This document shows, in pieces, positions 7,552 to 15,429 of a stretch of 64,000 nt of DNA. Source of the stretch: Streptomyces puniciscabiei (GTDB lineage: Bacteria > Actinomycetota > Actinomycetes > Streptomycetales > Streptomycetaceae); NCBI RefSeq assembly GCF_006715785.1, contig NZ_VFNX01000002.1, positions 806,001-870,000 of the forward strand, in the 5' to 3' direction. The stretch's first letter is position 1; the number at the start of each line of letters is the position of its first letter. The notes below the pieces were generated by a model. It saw nothing but the letters and a program-made list of their open reading frames with translations, had not been told where the DNA came from and did no database searches. The position numbers and the translations under genes were made by a program.

Positions 7552-9225
7552 TCAGCCGGTGTGCCTGGCCGCGTGCCGGCCGGCGGCCCGCCCGGAGAAC
7601 AGGCAGCCGCCGAGGAAGGTGCCCTCCAGCGCGTTGTAGCCGTGCACCCCGCCGCCGCCGAAGCCGGCCACCTCGCCCGCCGCGTACAGCCCCTCGATCG
7701 GCGTGCCGTCGGCGGCCAGGGCGCGCGAGTCGAGGTCGGTCTGGATGCCGCCCAGGGTCTTGCGGGTCAGGATGTGGAGCTTGACGCCGATGAGGGGGCC
7801 CGCGGCAGGGTCGAGGATGCGGTGCGGCGTGGCCACCCGGCCGAGCCGGTCGCCGATGTAGCGGCGGGCGTTGCGGATGCCCTGGACCTGGGAGTCCTTG
7901 CTGTAGGGGTTGGCCATCTGCAGGTCGCGGGCCTCGATCTGGCGGCGCACCTCGGCCGCGTCGAGCAGCGGCTTGTCGGTCAGTGCGTTCATCTTGCCGA
8001 CCAGCTGCTCCAGGTTGCCCGCGGTCACGAAGTCGGCGCCCTGGTCCAGGAAGGCCTGCACCGGTGCGGGTGCGCCCTTGCCGAGCAGCCGGTCGCGCAG
8101 CACGGCCCTGCGGTCCTTGGCGGTGATGTCGGGGTTCTGCTCGGAGCCGGAGAGCGCGAACTCCTTCTCGATGATCTTCCGGGTGAGGATGAACCAGGAG
8201 TGGTCGTACCCGGCGATGTCCTCGGTGGTGCGCAGGTACTTGAGGGTGCTGAGGGTGTCGTAGCCCGGCAGGCAGGGGTCGGGCAGCCGGCGGCCGAGGG
8301 CGTCCAGCCAGATGGACGACGGGCCGGGCAGGATGCGGATGCCGTGGCCGGGCCAGATCGGGTCCCAGTTCTGCAGGCCCTCGGTGTAGTGCCACATGCG
8401 GTCCCGGTTGACCAGCCGGACACCGGCCTCGGCGCTGATGTCGAGCATCCGGCCGTCGACGTAGGCCGGGACGCCGGTGACCATCTCGGCCGGCGGGGTG
8501 CCGAGCCGGGCGGGCCAGTAGCGGCGGACGATGTCGTGGTCGGCGCCGATCCCGCCGGTGGTGACGACGACCGCCTGCGCGGTGAGTTCGAAGTCGCCGG
8601 CGCGGTCCCGGTTGGAGGCAACGCCGCGCGGCGCGTGGTCCTCGGCCAGGACGGTGCCGCGCACCCCGCGCGCCGTGCCGCCCTCGATGACCAGCTCGTC
8701 GACCCGGTGGCGGTGGTGGAAGGTCAGCAGTCCGTCCCGGGCGGCCTGGCGGGCGTGGCGGACGAAGGGTTCGACCACGCCGGTGCCGGTGCCCCAGGCG
8801 ATGTGGAAGCGGGGTACGGAGTTGCCGTGCCCGCCCGCCCTGAGGTCGCCGCGCTCGGCCCAGCCGACGGTCGGCAGCAGTTCGATGCCGTGGCCCTTGA
8901 GCCAGGACCGCTTCTCGCCGGCCGCGAACTCGACATAGGCGCGGGCCCAGCGCACCGCCCAGGAGTCCTCGTCCTCCAGGCGGTCGAACCGCGCGCTGCC
9001 CTGCCAGTCGTTCCAGGCGAGGTCGAAGGAGTCCTTGATGCCGAGGCGGCGCTGCTCGGGCGAGTCGACGAGGAAGAGCCCGCCGAAGGACCAGAAGGCC
9101 TGTCCGCCGAGGTTGGCGGCGTTCTCCTGGTCGACCAGGGCCACCCGGCGGCCCCGGCGGTTGAGCTCGTGCGCCGCGACCAGGCCGGCGAGGCCCGCTC
9201 CGACGACGATGACGTCCGCGTCCAT
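7552..9225 (-). CDS. KstD-like FAD-binding dehydrogenase
   Basis: A 557-residue flavoprotein of the fumarate reductase/3-ketosteroid dehydrogenase-like superfamily. It begins directly with the Rossmann dinucleotide motif VIVVGAGLAGLVAAHE, followed by NLGGQAFWSFGGLF, a second FAD-contact segment VVTTGGIGADHD, and ends with YAAGEVAGFGGGGVHG and TFLGGCLFSGR, the FAD-binding C-terminus. This subgroup is routinely annotated as FAD-binding dehydrogenase with unknown substrate. It lies 17 bases downstream of a TetR-family gene and is probably its regulatory target and co-transcript. A hydrophobic ring-containing or steroid-like substrate is inference from family only. Confidence 0.88.
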   Translation of the reverse strand: MDADVIVVGAGLAGLVAAHELNRRGRRVALVDQENAANLGGQAFWSFGGLFLVDSPEQRRLGIKDSFDLAWNDWQGSARFDRLEDEDSWAVRWARAYVEFAAGEKRSWLKGHGIELLPTVGWAERGDLRAGGHGNSVPRFHIAWGTGTGVVEPFVRHARQAARDGLLTFHHRHRVDELVIEGGTARGVRGTVLAEDHAPRGVASNRDRAGDFELTAQAVVVTTGGIGADHDIVRRYWPARLGTPPAEMVTGVPAYVDGRMLDISAEAGVRLVNRDRMWHYTEGLQNWDPIWPGHGIRILPGPSSIWLDALGRRLPDPCLPGYDTLSTLKYLRTTEDIAGYDHSWFILTRKIIEKEFALSGSEQNPDITAKDRRAVLRDRLLGKGAPAPVQAFLDQGADFVTAGNLEQLVGKMNALTDKPLLDAAEVRRQIEARDLQMANPYSKDSQVQGIRNARRYIGDRLGRVATPHRILDPAAGPLIGVKLHILTRKTLGGIQTDLDSRALAADGTPIEGLYAAGEVAGFGGGGVHGYNALEGTFLGGCLFSGRAAGRHAARHTG

Positions 9226-9242
9226 CGTGACTGTGTCCTTCC

Positions 9243-9869
9243 TCAGATCCTCGATGAGGAGCTGCTGCCGTCGGTGAGAAGTGCGGTGAGCAGTTGCTTC
9301 AGCCAGGCCCGGGCGGCCTCGACGTCCTTGTCCAGCAGAAGCTGGACGGTGACGCCGTCGTACGCGGCGACCACCGCGTGCGCGGCGCCGGCCGCATCGC
9401 CGAGCACGGCGGGCAGTTCGGTGTGGCCGCGGGCGCGGAACAGGCGGTCGGCGATCGCCTCCCGTAGCCGGGCGCGGTGGTCGAGGAGGGCCCGGGCGAC
9501 CTCCTCGTCGCGCGCTGCGTGCACCAGGAAGTCGGTCTTGACCAGCAGCCAGTCCACGTCGAGCAGCAGCACCTCGGTGACCCGGTCCACCGAGGCGGGC
9601 ACGTCGAGAGCGGGGCCGTCCTGGGCGAGGGCGTCGGCCACCTGGGAGGCGATGAGGTCGGCCCGCTCCTGGTAGAGGGCGAAGAACAGTTCGTCCAGGG
9701 TGGCGAAGTTGGAGTAGAAGGCGCCGCGGCTGAAGCCGGCCGCGTCGCAGATCTCCTCGATGGAGACCCGTCCGAAGCCCTTGGCCGCGAACACCTCGAA
9801 CGCCGCCTCGAGCAGCCTGGCCCGGGTGCGGACCCGGCGGCGGGTGACGCGCTTGGGGGTGTCTTCCAT
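9243..9869 (-). CDS. TetR/AcrR-family transcriptional regulator
   Basis: A 208-residue repressor-type protein. Residues about 10-60 form the TetR helix-turn-helix (RARLLEAAFEVFAAKGFGR, then SIEEICDAAGFSRGAFYSNF); the remainder is the variable ligand-binding and dimerisation domain. It is followed 17 bases later by the FAD-binding dehydrogenase and is divergent from the AlkB-like gene. A 41-bp two-tier palindrome starts 11 bases upstream of its ATG, so autoregulation is very likely. The effector cannot be told from sequence. Confidence 0.92.
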   Translation of the reverse strand: MEDTPKRVTRRRVRTRARLLEAAFEVFAAKGFGRVSIEEICDAAGFSRGAFYSNFATLDELFFALYQERADLIASQVADALAQDGPALDVPASVDRVTEVLLLDVDWLLVKTDFLVHAARDEEVARALLDHRARLREAIADRLFRARGHTELPAVLGDAAGAAHAVVAAYDGVTVQLLLDKDVEAARAWLKQLLTALLTDGSSSSSRI

Positions 9870-9879
9870 CGGCCCTCAC

Positions 9880-9920
9880 TTTCGATACGCGAATGTATCC
9901 GATACATCGGTGCATCGAAA
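9880..9920. promoter_or_regulatory. Nested palindromic operator of the TetR regulator
   Basis: Two inverted repeats share one centre at base 9900. The inner is ATGTATC-C-GATACAT (9893-9907), perfect with a one-base spacer; the outer arms are TTTCGAT (9880-9886) and ATCGAAA (9914-9920). Such nested symmetry suits binding of two TetR dimers. It lies in the divergent region between the TetR gene and the AlkB-like gene, close to the TetR start, so it could control both directions. That it is bound by the adjacent TetR protein is inference from position. Confidence 0.8.
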
Positions 9921-9972
9921 GCCCTCGTGATCACATGGGAACGTACATTCGATTAAGGAGTACGCTGGGCTC

Positions 9973-10602
9973 ATGTCCACGCACCTCCAGGGCTCCCTGT
10001 TCGACCAGACCGACGAGCTGCGGCTCGGCCCGCTGGACGGGCTGCGCCGGACCGAGCTGGGGTCGGGAGCGTGGATCGACGTCCTGCCGGGCTGGCTGAG
10101 CGGGGCCGACGCCCTCTTCGAGGAGCTGGCGGCGGACGTGCCGTGGCGCGCGGAGCGCCGCAAGATGTACGACGCCGTGGTGGCCGTACCACGCCTGCTT
10201 GCCTTCTACGCGGCCCACGACCCGCTTCCCCATCCGGTGCTGGACGAGGCCCGCGACGCCCTGTCCCAGCACTACGCCGAGGAACTGGGCGAGCCGTTCA
10301 CCACCGCCGGGCTGTGCTTCTACCGCGACGGCAGGGACAGCGTGGCCTGGCACGGCGACCGGATCGGGCGGGGTGCCCGGGAGGACACGATGGTCGCGAT
10401 CCTGTCCGTCGGCGCGCCCCGGGACCTGTTGCTGCGTCCGGCGGGCGGAGGCGGTGCGTCCCTGCGGCGGCCGCTCGGACACGGCGATCTGATCGTGATG
10501 GGCGGCTCCTGCCAGCGGACCTGGGAACACTGCGTACCGAAGACCGCCCGGGCCACGGGGCCGCGCATCAGCATCCAGTTCCGGCCGCACGGTGTGCAGT
10601 GA
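9973..10602 (+). CDS. AlkB-like 2-oxoglutarate/Fe(II) dioxygenase
   Basis: A 209-residue member of the AlkB family, which oxidatively removes alkyl groups from nucleic acid bases. The iron ligands are visible: WHGD (His127, Asp129) and WEHCVPK (His186), followed by the 2-oxoglutarate-binding arginines in RISIQFR. The substrate lid YRDGRDSVAWH matches bacterial AlkB homologues. An AAGGAG lies 13 bases before the ATG. It is divergent from a TetR gene and shares its intergenic operator region. The likely role is repair of methylation damage; substrate preference is not predictable. Confidence 0.88.
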   Translation: MSTHLQGSLFDQTDELRLGPLDGLRRTELGSGAWIDVLPGWLSGADALFEELAADVPWRAERRKMYDAVVAVPRLLAFYAAHDPLPHPVLDEARDALSQHYAEELGEPFTTAGLCFYRDGRDSVAWHGDRIGRGAREDTMVAILSVGAPRDLLLRPAGGGGASLRRPLGHGDLIVMGGSCQRTWEHCVPKTARATGPRISIQFRPHGVQ

Positions 10603-10681
10603 CGCGACCCCCGCGGTGCGGGGCACGGGCGGATCTGGTTGGCTGTGCCCGACGATCAGCCGCACAGGGCTCGGGGAGATC

Positions 10682-11428
10682 ATGCGGGCAGAGGTACACC
10701 AAGTCGCCGACGGCATCCATCTGGTGCACGGCAACCACGTCAACTGGGTGATCCTGAAGGACGGGGACGCCGTCACCCTGGTGGACACCGGCTATCCGGG
10801 AGACCGCGAGGGACTCCTGGCTTCCCTGGCGGAGGTGGGCAGTTCACCGGAGGCGGTCACCGCCGTGCTCATCACCCACGCGCACAACGACCACCTGGGC
10901 TCGGCCGAGTACCTGCGCGCCACCCACGGCACCCCCGTGTACCTGCACCCGGCCGAAGTACCGCACGCACGGCGGGACTTCCTCCACCAGGCCGGCATCG
11001 GCGACGTGGTGCGCAACGCCTGGCGGCCGGGCGTCGTGCCGTGGGCGCGGCACGTGATCCAGGTGGGCGGCACCCAGCACAATCCGGTCACCGCGCCCGA
11101 GCCGTTCCCGAACGAGGGCCCGCTGGACCTGCCCGGCGGCCCGGTGCCCGTGCACACCCCCGGCCACACCGACGGCCACTGCGCCTACCACCTTCCCGAG
11201 GCGGGCATCGTCATCTCCGGTGACACCCTGGTGAGCGGCCACGCGACCTCGCGCGTCAAGGGGCCGCAGATACTGCTCGACTTCTTCCATCACGACCGCG
11301 CCGGCGTCCTGGCCTCCCTCGGGACGATCGGCGCGCTCGACGCCGACACCCTGCTGCCCGGTCACGGGCCGGTCCACCGGGGTTCGGTGCGCGCGGCGGC
11401 CGAGCTGGCCCGGGACCGGGCCTCCTAG
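10682..11428 (+). CDS. Metallo-beta-lactamase fold hydrolase
   Basis: A 248-residue MBL-fold enzyme with the zinc-binding THAHNDHLG motif (HxHxDH), a second-site His in HTPGHTDGH, an Asp in SGDTLV and a final His in LPGHGPVH. This arrangement is typical of generic MBL hydrolases rather than true beta-lactamases; no substrate can be assigned. Start choice: ATG (MRAEVHQVADGIHLVHG) with GGGGAG just upstream; the frame extends further left but adds unrelated sequence. It is 80 bases after the AlkB-like gene and 32 bases before the DUF4032 gene, all on the plus strand. Confidence 0.85.
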   Translation: MRAEVHQVADGIHLVHGNHVNWVILKDGDAVTLVDTGYPGDREGLLASLAEVGSSPEAVTAVLITHAHNDHLGSAEYLRATHGTPVYLHPAEVPHARRDFLHQAGIGDVVRNAWRPGVVPWARHVIQVGGTQHNPVTAPEPFPNEGPLDLPGGPVPVHTPGHTDGHCAYHLPEAGIVISGDTLVSGHATSRVKGPQILLDFFHHDRAGVLASLGTIGALDADTLLPGHGPVHRGSVRAAAELARDRAS

Positions 11429-11459
11429 AACACCCGGCCGGGGCCTTAGGGTTCGTGCC

Positions 11460-12695
11460 ATGGCCTTGCAGATCAGCGCCACGAACCCGGAGCACCCCGC
11501 GCTCCTGCTCGCCCTGCCCTGGGACGTGCCCCTTCAGGAGTGGCCCGAGGAGTACCTCGTGCCGCTCCCGAGGGGCATCTCCCGGCACGTCGTGCGATAC
11601 GCGCACGCCGGCGACGAGGTGATCGCCGTCAAGGAGCTGGCCGAGCGGCCCGCGCTGCGCGAGTACGGGCTGCTGCGCGACCTCGACCGGCTCGGCATCC
11701 CCGCCGTCGACCCGCTCGCCGTGGTCACCGGCCGCACCGACCGCTCGGGCGCCCCGCTGGAGCCGGTGCTGATCACCCGGCATCTGCGCGGCTCGATGCC
11801 GTACCGCTCCATGTTCGAGACCACCATGCGCCCGGCGACCATGCACCGGCTGATGGACGCCCTCGCCGTGCTGCTGGTCCGGCTGCACCTGGCCGGGTTC
11901 GCGTGGGGCGACTGCTCGCTGTCCAACACCCTCTTCCGTCGGGACGCGGGCGCCTACGCCGCTTATCTGGTCGACGCCGAGACCGGCGACCTGCACCCAC
12001 GGCTCAGCCCCGGGCAGCGGGAGTACGACCTGGATCTGGCCCGGGTGAACATCAGCGGCGAGCTGCTGGACCTGGAGGCGTCCGGCGCGCTGCACCCGTC
12101 CGTGGACCCGGTGGAGTTCGGGCACGAGATCTGCACCCGGTACCAGGGGCTGTGGCAGGAGCTGACCCGTACCTCGGTGTACCCGGCGGGCAAGTACCAC
12201 TACATCGAACGCCGGATCCGGCGGCTGAACGACCTCGGTTTCGACGTGGCCGAGATGCAGATCGAGCACTCGGCGGGCGGCGACACGGTCACCTTCGTGC
12301 CGAAGGTCGTCGACGCCGGCCACCACCAGCGCCAGCTGCTGCGGCTGACCGGCCTGGACGCCGAGGAGAACCAGGCGCGGCGGCTGCTGAACGACCTGGA
12401 GAGCTGGATGGCCACCCAGGACGACTACGCGCCCGGCGACCCCCTCGCCGCCCGCCCCGAGGTCCTGGCCCACCGATGGGTGCGGGACGTGTTCCGGCCC
12501 ACCGTGCGGGCCGTCCCGCGGGAGCTGCGCGGCTCCATGGACCCGGCCGAGATCTACCACGAACTCCTCGAACACCGCTGGTACCTGTCCGAGCGCGCCC
12601 AGCACGACATAGGACTCGACACCGCCGTCCAGGACTACATCGACCACGTGCTGCCCAGGGCACGGGCCACCCTGCAGCCGACCGAGGCCGAGTGA
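11460..12695 (+). CDS. DUF4032 protein with kinase-like N-terminal fold
   Basis: A 411-residue cytosolic protein matching the actinobacterial DUF4032 family. The N-terminal half resembles a lipopolysaccharide-kinase-type fold: a lysine in VIAVKEL, a central FAWGDCSLSNTLF in place of the canonical HGDLxxxN loop, and YLVDAETGDL as the metal-binding segment. The C-terminal half (from about residue 235, NDLGFDVAEMQIEH) is the DUF4032 domain. Role is unknown; phosphotransfer is inferred from the fold only. It is convergent with the universal stress protein, with stops one base apart. Confidence 0.8.
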   Translation: MALQISATNPEHPALLLALPWDVPLQEWPEEYLVPLPRGISRHVVRYAHAGDEVIAVKELAERPALREYGLLRDLDRLGIPAVDPLAVVTGRTDRSGAPLEPVLITRHLRGSMPYRSMFETTMRPATMHRLMDALAVLLVRLHLAGFAWGDCSLSNTLFRRDAGAYAAYLVDAETGDLHPRLSPGQREYDLDLARVNISGELLDLEASGALHPSVDPVEFGHEICTRYQGLWQELTRTSVYPAGKYHYIERRIRRLNDLGFDVAEMQIEHSAGGDTVTFVPKVVDAGHHQRQLLRLTGLDAEENQARRLLNDLESWMATQDDYAPGDPLAARPEVLAHRWVRDVFRPTVRAVPRELRGSMDPAEIYHELLEHRWYLSERAQHDIGLDTAVQDYIDHVLPRARATLQPTEAE

Positions 12696-12696
12696 C

Positions 12697-13563
12697 TCAC
12701 TCGTGCGGGACCACGGCGACCGGGCACTCGGCGTGGTGCAGCATCCCGTGCGCGACCGAGCCGATCCGGGTGCCCACGGCCGTACGGTGCGCCCGGCGCC
12801 CGACGACCAGCAGCTGGGCCGCAGCGGCCGCCACCAGCAGCACCTGGCCCGCGCTGCCCAGCTCGACGTGCTCTGACACGGGCACCTCCGGGAACCGCTC
12901 CCGCCACGGCCCGAGCGCCTCGGTCAGCGCCTGCCGCTCGTAGGGCTCGAGACCGCCCGCGTCGTCGAGGAGCCTGAGCGAGCCGGGGCTGTATGCGAAG
13001 ACCGGCGGCAGGGTCCATGCCCGTACGGCCCGTACGGCCGCGCCCCGGGCCGCGGCCGTCTCGAACGCGAACCGCAGCGTGGCCGCGCTGTCCTCGGGGT
13101 CGCCGTGCTGGCCGACCACGACGTCCCGTCCGGCGGCCTCGGCCGCCGGACGGTCCCCGGCACGCACCAGGACCACCGGCCGGGCCGCCTCGGCGATCAC
13201 CTGCTGTCCGACCGACCCCAGCAGGAACCCGACCACTGGCCCGTGCCCGCGCGAGCCCAGCACCAGCATCTCCGCCTCCGCCGCGGCCCGGGCCAGCGCC
13301 TGCACGGGCTCGCCCTCGACCACGTCGACGCTCACCGCGAGCCCCGGATGGCGCCCCGAGACGGCCCGCACCGCCTCCGCCACCCCTTGCGACACCCAGT
13401 CGTGCTGGGTGTCCCGGTCGGTGTCGGCGAGCGACTCGGCGTACCGCCACGCGTGCACGACGCGCAGGGGCAGCGCACGGCGCACGGCCTCCCGGCCCGC
13501 CCACTCCAGCGCGGCCAGGCTCTCCTCGGTGCCGTCCACCCCTGCCGTGATCGTGCGTGCCAT
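12697..13563 (-). CDS. Tandem-domain universal stress protein
   Basis: A 288-residue protein with two UspA domains. Domain one begins TITAGVDGTEESLAALEWA and ends with the ATP-binding signature VLGSRGHGPVVGFLLGSVG; domain two has a degraded start and ends VVGRRAHRTAVGTRIGSVAH. ATP-binding Gly residues are conserved in the first domain and partly replaced in the second (GRRAHR), so one domain may not bind nucleotide. Actinobacterial two-domain Usp proteins are induced by hypoxia and dormancy. GAGGAGG lies nine bases before the ATG. The neighbouring plus-strand operon also has redox features, so a shared stress context is possible. Confidence 0.9.
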   Translation of the reverse strand: MARTITAGVDGTEESLAALEWAGREAVRRALPLRVVHAWRYAESLADTDRDTQHDWVSQGVAEAVRAVSGRHPGLAVSVDVVEGEPVQALARAAAEAEMLVLGSRGHGPVVGFLLGSVGQQVIAEAARPVVLVRAGDRPAAEAAGRDVVVGQHGDPEDSAATLRFAFETAAARGAAVRAVRAWTLPPVFAYSPGSLRLLDDAGGLEPYERQALTEALGPWRERFPEVPVSEHVELGSAGQVLLVAAAAAQLLVVGRRAHRTAVGTRIGSVAHGMLHHAECPVAVVPHE

Positions 13564-13736
13564 GCGCGGGCCTCCTCGTCGTCGCCGCTCTCCCGGTGCT
13601 GGTGCCCACTATCGGGCACCGGCCCGCACGGCTATCCGAGGGCGGATCGGGGCGATCGAACATACGATGGCTGCGAACGGGTGCGGTGGTCCCCACGACA
13701 CCGGCCCGTGGAACCGACGCTCGGGGTGGGAGACGC

Positions 13737-15413
13737 ATGGCACAGGCCGCCGAGGCAGCGCGGACCGTCATCCTGACCGTGGACGACGACCCGGGGGTCT
13801 CCCGTGCCGTCGCCCGCGACCTGCGGCGGCGCTACGGCGAGTCGTACCGGATCGTGCGCGCGGAGTCCGGGGAGTCCGCGCTGCAGGCGCTGCGCGAGCT
13901 GAAGCTGCGCGGCGAACTGGTCGCGGTGATCCTGGCCGACTACCGCATGCCGCAGATGAACGGCATCGAGTTCCTGGAACAGGCGCTGGACGTCTATCCG
14001 GGGGCGCGGCGGGTGCTGCTCACCGCGTACGCGGACACCAACGCCGCCATCGACGCGATCAATGTCGTCGATCTCGATCACTATCTGCTCAAGCCCTGGG
14101 ATCCGCCGGAGGAGAAGCTCTATCCGGTGCTCGACGACCTGCTTCAGGCGTGGCGCAGCAGCGCCTACCGGCCCGTGCCCAGCACCAAGGTCGTCGGGCA
14201 CCGCTGGTCCGCGCGCTCGTCCGACGTGCGCGAGTTCCTCGCCCGCAACCAGGTGCCGTACCGCTGGTACTCGGTGGAGGAACCGGAGGGACAGCGGCTG
14301 CTGGCGGCCGCCGGACAGGACGGGCGACGGCTGCCGCTGGTGATCACACCTGACGGCACGGCCCTGGTCGAGCCCGAGGCGCCCGAGCTGGCCGCGCGGG
14401 TGGGGCTGGCGACGACTCCGACCGCCGACTTCTACGACCTGATCGTGATCGGCGGCGGGCCGGCCGGGCTCGGCGCGGCCGTGTACGGGGCCTCCGAGGG
14501 GCTCAGGACCGTCCTGGTGGAGCGGTCGGCGACCGGTGGGCAGGCCGGACAGAGCTCCCGGATCGAGAACTACCTGGGCTTCCCCGACGGCGTCTCCGGC
14601 GCCCAGCTCACCGACCGGGCGCGCCGCCAGGCGGCCAAGTTCGGCGCCGAGATCCTGACCACCCGCGAGGTGACGGGACTCGAGGTCAACGGCGCCGCCC
14701 GGGTCGTACGGTTCGCGGACGGTACGGCGATCGCCGCGCACAGCGTGATCCTCGCGACCGGCGTGCAGTACCGGCAGCTTCAGGCGCAGGGCTGCACCGA
14801 CCTCACCGGCTGCGGCGTGTTCTACGGCTCGGCGCTGACCGAGGCCGCCTCCTGCCAGGGGCAGGACATCTACATCGTCGGCGGCGCCAACTCGGCGGGC
14901 CAGGCGGCGATGTACCTGTCCCGGGGCGCGAAGTCGGTGACGCTGCTGGTGCGCGGCCCCGACCTGTCGGCCTCGATGTCCCACTACCTGATCCAGCAGA
15001 TCAACGAGGCGCCCAACATCTCGGTGCGCCCGCACACGGTCGTGGACGCGGCGCACGGCTCGGACCACCTGGAGCAGCTGACGCTGCGTCACACCGTGAC
15101 CGGGGCGTGCGAACGGGTCGACGCGCAGTGGATGTTCGTGTTCATCGGTGCCGCCCCGCTGACCGACTGGCTGGGCGACGCGGTGCTGCGCGACGAGCGC
15201 GGGTTCATCCTGGCCGGGCCCGATCTGACGGCCGACGGGCGGCCGCCGGCCGGCTGGGAGCTGGACCGGCCGCCGTACCACCTGGAGACCAGCGTGCCCG
15301 GCGTGTTCGTGGCGGGTGACGCGCGTGCCGAGTCCGCGAAGCGGGTCGCGTCCGCCGTCGGAGAGGGAGCCATGGCCGTGATGCTCGTCCACCGGTATCT
15401 GGAACAGTCATGA
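13737..15413 (+). CDS. Response regulator receiver fused to thioredoxin-reductase-like flavoprotein
   Basis: A 558-residue fusion. Residues 10-130 are a receiver domain: acidic pocket VDDD (15-18), phospho-acceptor Asp68 in LADYRMP, and Lys in LLKPWDPP. Residues about 150-210 look like a degraded glutaredoxin/thioredoxin fold (VREFLARNQVPYRWYSV) without a redox CxxC. From about 232 to the end is a thioredoxin-reductase-type oxidoreductase with FAD motif VIGGGPAGLGAAVYGASEG, SRIENYLGFP, NADPH motif IVGGANSAGQAAMYLS and C-terminal GVFVAGDAR. The usual CxxC of thioredoxin reductase is absent; GCGVFYGSAL stands in its place, so it probably is not a disulfide reductase in the usual sense. It overlaps no neighbour but is 16 bases from a histidine kinase gene. 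Confidence 0.88.
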   Translation: MAQAAEAARTVILTVDDDPGVSRAVARDLRRRYGESYRIVRAESGESALQALRELKLRGELVAVILADYRMPQMNGIEFLEQALDVYPGARRVLLTAYADTNAAIDAINVVDLDHYLLKPWDPPEEKLYPVLDDLLQAWRSSAYRPVPSTKVVGHRWSARSSDVREFLARNQVPYRWYSVEEPEGQRLLAAAGQDGRRLPLVITPDGTALVEPEAPELAARVGLATTPTADFYDLIVIGGGPAGLGAAVYGASEGLRTVLVERSATGGQAGQSSRIENYLGFPDGVSGAQLTDRARRQAAKFGAEILTTREVTGLEVNGAARVVRFADGTAIAAHSVILATGVQYRQLQAQGCTDLTGCGVFYGSALTEAASCQGQDIYIVGGANSAGQAAMYLSRGAKSVTLLVRGPDLSASMSHYLIQQINEAPNISVRPHTVVDAAHGSDHLEQLTLRHTVTGACERVDAQWMFVFIGAAPLTDWLGDAVLRDERGFILAGPDLTADGRPPAGWELDRPPYHLETSVPGVFVAGDARAESAKRVASAVGEGAMAVMLVHRYLEQS

Positions 15414-15429
15414 GCGATCAGGAGCAGTC

